NCBI RefSeq assembly: GCF_021390715.1
Contig: NZ_JAJGWT010000004.1
Span: 221,502-285,501 of the forward strand
Direction of reading: 5' to 3'
DNA: 64,000 bases
Source: Tenacibaculum piscium
GTDB lineage: Bacteria > Bacteroidota > Bacteroidia > Flavobacteriales > Flavobacteriaceae
The translations under genes and the position numbers were made by a program. How positions within the stretch are numbered: position 1 is the stretch's first letter; each line of letters begins with the position of its first letter. The notes under the pieces are model-generated. The model worked only from the letters and a program-made list of their open reading frames with translations, was not told the origin of the DNA and ran no database searches. Positions 54,670 through 61,298 of this stretch are shown one piece after another.

Positions 54670-55496
54670 CCAGTAATTGTTAATAAATTAAGACTACTTT
54701 TTATTTTTTGAGTTATTTCTGATGTAAATATTTTCTTTCGATAATTGGTAACCGATTGAATCCCTGCAATGGCATTTGTGATGAATATTTCATCTGCTTT
54801 TTGGAGTTCAAAAGGAGAAATTGTAGTTTCTTCTATTGAATAATCAGGATGTTTTTCTAAAATTTCGATAACTTTTTTTCGAACAATTCCTTTAATACAG
54901 CCTTCTGTTAAAGCAGGTGTTTTGATAATTCCATCTTTAATTACAAAAACATTTCCATTAATTGCCTCTACGACTCCTTTTCGTTCGTTGAGTAAAATAC
55001 AGTTGTCTAAATCATTTTCATCAGCAAAAATAGCTGACAAAGTATTTAACATTCTGTTGGTTGTTTTTATGGTTGATAATAATCCAGAATAGTTATAAAA
55101 ATCTTTGTATAAATCTATTTTATAGCTTGTTTTTTGAGTTGGATTAAATCCGTTCGCTTCAATTAAATAATCAATTTGGTTTGATGTTGGTTTGTATAAT
55201 CCGCCATCTTTTCTATAAACACTTAATCGAACTCTATAATTTTGTGATGTTGGTAATTCATTGATTACTTTTAAGATTTCATCTTGCAAAAACTCAAGTG
55301 TAAATGACATCGGAATTTCCATACGTAGCATTCTCATTGACGCCATTAATCTAAAATAATGGTCTTCCATAAAAACAACTTTGGTGTTGAGTACCCGTAT
55401 GGTTTCAAAAATAGCATCGCCATATTTAAAGGCTCTATTATCTTTAGATATTCGTAGTGCTGTTTCTGATATTATTTCCCCGTTAAAGTTAATCAT
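54666..55496 (-). CDS. Class IV aminotransferase (aminodeoxychorismate lyase-like)
   Basis: This 276-aa PLP enzyme has the fold of branched-chain aminotransferase and 4-amino-4-deoxychorismate lyase (PabC). The start MINFNGEIISE is followed by FKYGDAIFETIRV and HYFRLMASMRMLRMEI, the PLP lysine region STIKTTNRMLNTLSA, and the C-terminal EIFITNAIAGIQSVTNY. A lyase role in folate synthesis is plausible, but residues deciding between PabC and D-amino acid transaminase activity cannot be settled by eye. It converges on and overlaps the YqgE gene by 4 bases at the stop codons. Confidence 0.87.
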   Translation of the reverse strand: MINFNGEIISETALRISKDNRAFKYGDAIFETIRVLNTKVVFMEDHYFRLMASMRMLRMEIPMSFTLEFLQDEILKVINELPTSQNYRVRLSVYRKDGGLYKPTSNQIDYLIEANGFNPTQKTSYKIDLYKDFYNYSGLLSTIKTTNRMLNTLSAIFADENDLDNCILLNERKGVVEAINGNVFVIKDGIIKTPALTEGCIKGIVRKKVIEILEKHPDYSIEETTISPFELQKADEIFITNAIAGIQSVTNYRKKIFTSEITQKIKSSLNLLTITG

Positions 55497-55579
55497 TTTT
55501 CAAAATTTGATTGCAAAATTACAATAAAACTATAATAAAACTATAAAATAAAATTAGAATAATTTCGATAAAGTCGCGG

Positions 55580-55625
55580 TAAAAAAACTCGATGATAAGA
55601 GACTACAATATCGAGTTTTTTTTGT
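55580..55625. terminator. Terminator hairpin
   Basis: The arms AAAAAACTCGAT and ATCGAGTTTTTT flank a loop of about 17 nt. It lies 23 bases downstream of the minus-strand START-like gene and upstream of the aminotransferase gene. Confidence 0.75.
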
Positions 55626-55647
55626 GATTTTTATAAGGTATAAAATA

Positions 55648-56028
55648 TTATGCTCCGATACTATTTTTCAAACTTTCAATTTGACTTTCCCATAACATTT
55701 TAGCTTCTTCAACTTCATCAGTATCGGCAAAATCGGTAATAATTACGGCAACATCTTTTGTTAGCGCATCTACTTGTATTAAAAATTCGAAATAACTTTC
55801 ATCATCTTCACTTTCAACCCATTTATATTTGATGCGTTCGTTTACTTTTTTTGCGATAATTTTAGCTTCTTCTTCGGTATCATCCCAGGTGAAAGTAATT
55901 AATTTTCCACGAGAATTAACACTATCAGCAAACCATTCTTCTAATCCTGATGGCGTTGCCAAACAATTATACAACATACTTGGTGATGCGTGTATAGGAA
56001 ATTCTAATTCGTATTTAACTTTTGTCAT
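55648..56028 (-). CDS. START-like domain protein (AHSA1/SRPBCC type)
   Basis: This 126-aa protein has a single START/AHSA1-like fold, a hydrophobic cavity domain: YELEFPIHASPSMLYNCLATPSGLEEWFAD at the N terminus, WDDTEEEAKI in the middle, and a C-terminal amphipathic helix (EEAKMLWESQIESLKNSI). The family binds small hydrophobic ligands or acts as a Hsp90-cochaperone-like fold. The role here is unknown, though it is highly conserved in flavobacteria. The frame is open 18 codons further upstream, but the ATG at 56028 is preferred because it gives the usual N terminus. Confidence 0.88.
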   Translation of the reverse strand: MTKVKYELEFPIHASPSMLYNCLATPSGLEEWFADSVNSRGKLITFTWDDTEEEAKIIAKKVNERIKYKWVESEDDESYFEFLIQVDALTKDVAVIITDFADTDEVEEAKMLWESQIESLKNSIGA

Positions 56029-56098
56029 TTTTTTTTTCTTGGTATGGCAAGATATATCTTTATTTTTGAAAAAAAAATTCATTTTTATTAGATTTTCA

Positions 56099-56129
56099 TT
56101 TGTGTATCTAAAAATAAGATGTATATTTG
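56099..56129 (+). promoter_or_regulatory. Canonical promoter of tRNA-Met (TTTG-N19-TATATTTG)
   Basis: TTTG at 56099-56102 and TATATTTG at 56122-56129 are 19 bases apart, the Bacteroidetes -33/-7 spacing. The tRNA starts 11 bases after the -7 box. This is the cleanest promoter in the window. Confidence 0.85.
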
Positions 56130-56139
56130 CACCCGCAAT

Positions 56140-56213
56140 GGCGAGATAGCTCAGTTGGTTAGAGCGCAGGATTCATAACCCTGAGGTCGGCAGTTCAAAT
56201 CTGCTTCTCGCTA
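56140..56213 (+). tRNA. tRNA-Met (anticodon CAT)
   Basis: The 74-nt gene folds as a tRNA: acceptor GGCGAGA with TCTCGCT (one G-U pair), D arm from GCTCAGTTGGTTAGAGC, anticodon arm CAGGATTCATAACCCTG with CAT at the loop centre, and T arm GGCAGTTCAAATCTGCT. CCA is not encoded. The features fit elongator tRNA-Met. Because CAT anticodons also occur in initiator tRNA and lysidine-modified tRNA-Ile2, the exact class is probable, not certain. An integrase gene lies 126 bases downstream. Confidence 0.95.
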
Positions 56214-56224
56214 CAATACACTCT

Positions 56225-56256
56225 GAAACCCTTTATTTTAAAGGGTTTCTTTTTGT
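56225..56256 (+). terminator. Terminator after tRNA-Met
   Basis: GAAACCCTTT and AAAGGGTTTC pair around a 5-nt loop and are followed by TTTTTGT, 11 bases after the tRNA. Confidence 0.85.
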
Positions 56257-56339
56257 ATACAAAAAAATGCGTCAAAAGCTCGCCAAAATATATTCTTTTT
56301 TACCGTTAATTTTGTTCTTAAAATCAACGTAAAAAAAAA

Positions 56340-57518
56340 ATGTCAAAACTTCAAAAGAGCAACCTATTACCTTTTATCAATTATGTTCCTGCCGAATTAA
56401 AAGAAAATAAAGTTTGGGAAATTGTTTATTATGCCATAGATCCATACGAATCTGATCCAAGCAGACGATTAAAAAGAAAAAGACATCGGGTAAAATACAT
56501 TAAGAATAAAAGAGAAAGAAGAATATATGCAAAATCTATTATAGCTAGATTAAACGACCAATTAATGAGAGGTTGGACTCCTTACAAACAAGCACAAGAA
56601 AAACCAACTGAAAAAATAAAATTATTTGATGTATTTGATATTTATTTACATCAAATAAATCAACAAACAATCAAGGATTCTTTACGCCCTGATACGTTAA
56701 GAGCCTACACAAGTTACATCAAAAATCTAAAAGTATACTTAACTTTTAAAAAACAATCGAATTGCAATGTGTACTTTTTTAATGAAAGATTTTGTCGTAG
56801 TTTTTTAGATATGATTTTTTATGAACGTAAAAATTCAGCCAGAACACACAATAATTATTTAGGATTTATCAGTCTTTTTAATCGATGGCTAATCAAAAGA
56901 GATTATCTGAAAGTAGATTTTACAGGATTTATTGACAAAATTAGAGTATCGGAAAAAAGAAGAACTATAATCCCTCTAAAAGAACGAACAGAAATTTTTA
57001 ATTATTTAGAAAAAAACGACAAACATTATTTTTTCTTATGCTATACCGCTTTTTATTGTTTAATCAGAAGAACTGAATTAACAAAATTAAAAGTTGGTGA
57101 TGTTATTTTAAAAAATGGAATTATCAGCATTCCTGCTGATGTGAGTAAAAATAGAAAATCACAGATAGTAACCATTCCAAGCCAATTAATTCACGTTTTA
57201 ATTGAACATTTAAAGTATGCTAAAAATGATGATTTTCTATTTTCTGATGATAATTTTAAACCTGGAGAAACTCAATTAGAACCGAAAAAAATATCGGATA
57301 CTTGGAGCAAATACAAAAAACAGCTAAAGTTTAGCAATTCCTATCAATGGTATTCTTTAAAAGATACAGGAATTACCAATTATTTACACTTAGGAATCCC
57401 AACAATTGACGTTAGAAACCAAGCAAGGCATTATTCAATTAAGCAAACCGAAGAATATCTACCAAAAACAGTATTTAAAGCGAGTCGAAATATTCAAAAA
57501 GCAAGGCTTAATATTTAA
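56340..57518 (+). CDS. Tyrosine recombinase (site-specific integrase), catalytic residues altered
   Basis: This 392-aa protein has an N-terminal SAM-like core-binding region (about 90-195) and a C-terminal catalytic domain (about 210-390). Arg I is in CLIRRTELTKL (about 243) and Lys in SKNRKSQIVTIP (about 270-273). The usual HxxR box reads WYSLKDTGITNYL, with Tyr338 and Lys341 in place of His and Arg. His364 in RHYSIKQT and the nucleophile Tyr373 in EEYLP are present. Proteins with this KDTG pattern occur in Bacteroidetes mobile elements. It lies 126 bases behind tRNA-Met, a common attachment site, yet only core-looking genes follow, so it may be a remnant. Confidence 0.85.
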   Translation: MSKLQKSNLLPFINYVPAELKENKVWEIVYYAIDPYESDPSRRLKRKRHRVKYIKNKRERRIYAKSIIARLNDQLMRGWTPYKQAQEKPTEKIKLFDVFDIYLHQINQQTIKDSLRPDTLRAYTSYIKNLKVYLTFKKQSNCNVYFFNERFCRSFLDMIFYERKNSARTHNNYLGFISLFNRWLIKRDYLKVDFTGFIDKIRVSEKRRTIIPLKERTEIFNYLEKNDKHYFFLCYTAFYCLIRRTELTKLKVGDVILKNGIISIPADVSKNRKSQIVTIPSQLIHVLIEHLKYAKNDDFLFSDDNFKPGETQLEPKKISDTWSKYKKQLKFSNSYQWYSLKDTGITNYLHLGIPTIDVRNQARHYSIKQTEEYLPKTVFKASRNIQKARLNI

Positions 57519-57586
57519 ATCAGGTAGTTTCCTTATCTTTCGAGTTATTTAAACTACTTTTTATAAAATAAAATCAATATAAAAAA

Positions 57587-58333
57587 ATGCCGTTTACCTT
57601 TTCGCATCCAGCAATTGTTTTACCGCTTAAAAATATCTTTGGAAAATGGATTTCTTTAACCGCATTAATAATTGGTAGTTTAACGCCTGATTTTGAATAT
57701 TTTCTACGGATGAAAATTCAAAGTAACTTCAGTCATACCATACTTGGAACGCTATGGTTTAACCTTCCTTTAGGACTGTTCTTATGTTTTATTTTTCATC
57801 TTATTATTAAAAAATCACTGCTAGAAAACTCACCTAAATATATTCAAATACGAACAACTCACTTAAAAAATTTAAACTGGAATAATTATTTTATTAAAAA
57901 TTGGTTTATTGTTTGTTTATCTATTCTAATTGGAGCGTATTCTCACTTATTTTGGGATTCTTTTACACACCAAAACACTTTTTTTACGAACTATTTTCAA
58001 CTGAATAAAAAAATATTAAATTCTCAAATTTCACACTTTAAAGTATTGCAACATTTAAGTACGCTGGTAGGCGGATTATTCATTATTTGGTCTTTTAAAA
58101 AGCAAGAAAAAAAGAAAATAATAGTATCTAAACCTAATCGTACTTATTGGATAGCTATCAGTTTAGTAACAATTGTTATTTTAATAATTCGATTTTTTAA
58201 CGGCTTACAAATAACAGCATACGGAAATATCATTGTAAGTACAATAAGCTCGATAATGATTGCGATAACAATAGTTTCCTTTGTCTTTTTATTTTTGAAA
58301 AGACAAAATCACAAAATAAAAATAAACCTATAA
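57587..58333 (+). CDS. DUF4184 family membrane protein
   Basis: This 248-aa protein begins MPFTFSHPAIVLPL and has LTALIIGSLTPDFEYFL near residue 30, the DUF4184 signature with a conserved His-Pro and Pro-Asp pair resembling metal-dependent membrane hydrolases. Four to six hydrophobic segments cover most of the rest (for example about 55-75, 105-125, 150-165, 185-205 and 215-240), with SHLFWDSFTHQNTFF in a loop. Function is unknown. It follows the integrase by 68 bases and ends at a terminator; it may have moved with the integrase or be an ordinary chromosomal gene. Confidence 0.82.
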   Translation: MPFTFSHPAIVLPLKNIFGKWISLTALIIGSLTPDFEYFLRMKIQSNFSHTILGTLWFNLPLGLFLCFIFHLIIKKSLLENSPKYIQIRTTHLKNLNWNNYFIKNWFIVCLSILIGAYSHLFWDSFTHQNTFFTNYFQLNKKILNSQISHFKVLQHLSTLVGGLFIIWSFKKQEKKKIIVSKPNRTYWIAISLVTIVILIIRFFNGLQITAYGNIIVSTISSIMIAITIVSFVFLFLKRQNHKIKINL

Positions 58334-58368
58334 ACCAAAAAACACGAAGCGAACTTCGTGTTTTTGTT
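58333..58368. terminator. Bidirectional terminator
   Basis: AACCAAAAAACACGAAG pairs with CTTCGTGTTTTTGTT around a 4-nt loop between the convergent DUF4184 and PorE-like genes. The arm begins at the DUF4184 stop. Confidence 0.85.
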
Positions 58369-58401
58369 ATTTTGACTAATAATTTATTTTTTGCTGATTT
58401 C

Positions 58402-60348
58402 TTACTCATTTATTGCCTTTACACTTTCATTTCCTTTGATGATGTAAAAGTAAGAACGCCTGTTTTTCTGATGTTCTTCTTTACTACACTTGCTACTATT
58501 CGCATCATCACAATGATTTAGTAAATTATCTTCTCCAAAACCAATCGCGCTTTCTATTCTGTTTGATGAAATTCCTCTTGAAATTATATAATCACGGGTT
58601 GATTTTGCTCGGCTATCTGATAAATTCCTATTATAATCTTTACCTCCTCGGCTATCCGTATGCGATTCGATTTTAATAACCAATTCTGGATACGTATTCA
58701 TTACCGTTACAATATCTTCCAATTCATACTCCGCATCTTCTCGGATATTTGACTTATCAAAATCAAAATAAATGGGGTTGATTACAATCTGATTTCCAAC
58801 AATTAACGATTGTAAACTAAGATTCACAACAACATCTTGTTGATTTACATCAAGCGTTTCCGTTTCTTCTTTCACATTTTTATAACCATCTTTTGACGCT
58901 ACAACTACAAAATTATGTTCACAATCTTTTTGTTCAAAAAGATACGCACCTGTTCGTCCTGTTTTTATAGAAGAAACTACTTCTCCTGCAGGATTCATTA
59001 ATTGAACAACAACATTCGAGATTGGTTCACCTGTACGAGAATCACTAATTATTCCTTTGATATCTTCTTTACATTGATAAATGATAAAACTATAAATATC
59101 ATCATCTCCCTTTCCATCTTTTCTGTTTGATGAGAAAAATCCGTGCGAATGTTCTTTGTTTATCACAAAGGAAAAATCATCAAAAGCTCCATTTATTGGA
59201 CTTCCTAAATTCACTGGATTCAAATGATTTTCACCATCATATTTCGCTTCAAAAACATCCAAAGCTCCTAAACCTAAATGACCATCAGATGAAAAATACA
59301 ACTCATTATCTTTTCCGATAAAAGGAAACATTTCCCTACTTTCCGTATTGATTGCTTTTCCTAAATTCGCAGGTTTCCCAAACTTATTATTTTCTAAAAT
59401 CGCTACTTTATAGATATCTGTACCTCCAAATCCATTGGGCATATCTGATACAAAATACAACGTTTTTTCATCAGCACTTAACGCTGGATGACCACATGAA
59501 AAAGCATCACTATTAAATGGTAATTCTTGAACATTTCCCCAAAAATCACCTATTTTATCTGCACTATAAATTTTAAGATGTGAGACTTGATCCTCATCAC
59601 CTTTTAATTTTCGACCATCATAATTATCTCGTGTAAAATAGGCTTTTTTACCTTTTTTGGTGATAATCATATTCGATTCATGATATTTTGAGCTTAAATC
59701 CTCCAACATCGTTGCTTCTTCAACATCCAACATTTTCTTAGCAATCATGTTTTTTTGCTTCGCTTTATAGATGTTTAAAAATGGTTGTTTATTCCATTTA
59801 TACAGCTTTTTATCACTCTTTACTTTCGGTTTTGTTGATGCAAAATAAAGTGCATCTTCATAAATAAAACCGCCAAAATCTGAATATTTTGTATTCGTTG
59901 ATATATTATGAATATTTATAAACGTTTTCGGTTTATTAGAATACTCTGAAAAATAATTTTTGTTTTGCTCTAATGATCTCACCCGACTATCCATCGCATT
60001 TTCGCCTCGTAATTTCAAAAGCCATTTATCTGATTCCGCTATTTTTCCATTCGTTTTTAATACTTGTGAGTATCTAAATAAATGTTTACTAGAAGCTATT
60101 TTCTCATGAAAATCCATTAATTTTGAGTAGTTTTTTTCCGCTTTTTCAAACTCAAAATTAAAATATTGAGCATCTGCCAAACGGCTTAAAACTAAATAAG
60201 ATGTATCTCCTTTTCTATGGATAGATTCATATAATTCTGCTGCTTTTTTATACGCAAATTCTTTATAATACCTATCTGCTGCGTATTTTCGTTGCCCGAA
60301 ACTAGCAGTACTTATCAATAAAATTAATATATATAGTGTGTTTTTCAT
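58402..60348 (-). CDS. PorE-like OmpA-family protein of T9SS/gliding
   Basis: This 648-aa protein has a signal peptide (LYILILLISTASFGQ), then TPR-like repeats (about 20-120), a PD40/WD40-like propeller (about 140-420, for example GHPALSADEKTLYFVSDMP), a carboxypeptidase-regulatory-like domain (about 425-510, GIISDSRTGEPISNVVV) and an OmpA peptidoglycan-binding domain (about 530-640, with SHTDSRGGKDYN and LSDSRAKST). This order is the one known for PorE of Porphyromonas, a periplasmic T9SS component that binds peptidoglycan and assembles with PorP. It lies 25 bases after porP in the same minus-strand unit. Confidence 0.92.
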   Translation of the reverse strand: MKNTLYILILLISTASFGQRKYAADRYYKEFAYKKAAELYESIHRKGDTSYLVLSRLADAQYFNFEFEKAEKNYSKLMDFHEKIASSKHLFRYSQVLKTNGKIAESDKWLLKLRGENAMDSRVRSLEQNKNYFSEYSNKPKTFINIHNISTNTKYSDFGGFIYEDALYFASTKPKVKSDKKLYKWNKQPFLNIYKAKQKNMIAKKMLDVEEATMLEDLSSKYHESNMIITKKGKKAYFTRDNYDGRKLKGDEDQVSHLKIYSADKIGDFWGNVQELPFNSDAFSCGHPALSADEKTLYFVSDMPNGFGGTDIYKVAILENNKFGKPANLGKAINTESREMFPFIGKDNELYFSSDGHLGLGALDVFEAKYDGENHLNPVNLGSPINGAFDDFSFVINKEHSHGFFSSNRKDGKGDDDIYSFIIYQCKEDIKGIISDSRTGEPISNVVVQLMNPAGEVVSSIKTGRTGAYLFEQKDCEHNFVVVASKDGYKNVKEETETLDVNQQDVVVNLSLQSLIVGNQIVINPIYFDFDKSNIREDAEYELEDIVTVMNTYPELVIKIESHTDSRGGKDYNRNLSDSRAKSTRDYIISRGISSNRIESAIGFGEDNLLNHCDDANSSKCSKEEHQKNRRSYFYIIKGNESVKAINE

Positions 60349-60373
60349 ATCGCTTAATTTTCTTTAAAAATAT

Positions 60374-61288
60374 TTAGAAGAATCTTGGGGATTTTATCGC
60401 TTGTTCTTTAAACATTTCATATCGTAACATTACTTCGTATGTTCCTGAATTGTAATTGCTATAATTTGAAGAGGTTAAATCATAAGCAAAACCTAGATAC
60501 AATTCTCTAGTGATTTGAAAACCTAATAAAGCACTTATCGAATCATCCCATCTCCACGCTAATCCTGCTGTTACTTTTTCATTAAACATAAAATTTGCCG
60601 ATACATCTACTGATAAAGGAGCGCCTTTTACTGCCTTTACCAAAGCTGCTGGTTTAAATTTGATATTATCACTTAAATCAAAAACATATCCTGCGATAAA
60701 AAATAAGTGCATGCGTTCGGTTGCAATATCTCCACCATTACTTACATCATCATAATGATCCGTACTTATGAAATTAGGAATCGCTCCTCCAACATACCAT
60801 GTATTCGTATAGTAATACAATCCTGCTCCTATCGTTGGTAGAAACTTATTGATATTTCCTTGTATTTTTTTATCGTTTACATTTTTAACTCGTCCTTTAC
60901 TCCAATCTACGTTTAAATGACGACCTCCTAATTTTAATCCGAAGGATAAATTTCCTTCATCACTCGTACGAATCGTATAAGATCCGTTGATATCTAAAAA
61001 TAATTCACTCGCAGGTCCAATTCTATCGTTCGTTAAATTGATTCCTAAACCAACTCCGCTATAACCTAGCGGAGTATCATAACTTAGCGTTTGTGTATCG
61101 GGTGCGCCATCTAAACCGACCCATTGCGTACGTCCTAACAAATTGATAATTGAATGTCCGCTAGAACCAGCATATGCTGGATTAACGCTCATCGTATTAT
61201 ACATGTATTGCGTATATTGTGGATCTTGCTGAGCAGTAACTCCAAGTACAGCGCAAAGAATTAATAGCAGTGTATATCTAATTTTCAT
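60374..61288 (-). CDS. PorP/SprF family T9SS outer-membrane protein
   Basis: This 304-aa protein has a signal peptide (LLLILCAVLGVTAQQ) and the PorP/SprF hallmark DPQYTQYMYNTMSVNPAYAG, followed by barrel-like strands. Members of this family work with a neighbouring type B cargo: SprF is needed to secrete SprB in Flavobacterium. Here the cargo gene lies 10 bases upstream and a PorE-like gene 25 bases downstream, so the three form an operon. It is a close paralogue of the orphan at 10077-11000, differing mainly in the loops. Confidence 0.94.
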   Translation of the reverse strand: MKIRYTLLLILCAVLGVTAQQDPQYTQYMYNTMSVNPAYAGSSGHSIINLLGRTQWVGLDGAPDTQTLSYDTPLGYSGVGLGINLTNDRIGPASELFLDINGSYTIRTSDEGNLSFGLKLGGRHLNVDWSKGRVKNVNDKKIQGNINKFLPTIGAGLYYYTNTWYVGGAIPNFISTDHYDDVSNGGDIATERMHLFFIAGYVFDLSDNIKFKPAALVKAVKGAPLSVDVSANFMFNEKVTAGLAWRWDDSISALLGFQITRELYLGFAYDLTSSNYSNYNSGTYEVMLRYEMFKEQAIKSPRFF

Positions 61289-61298
61289 ATCTCTTTTT

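Noticed and set aside
56140..58333. Prophage or integrative conjugative element
   Set aside because: Apart from the integrase no phage, transfer or plasmid genes are present and no second attachment repeat is visible.
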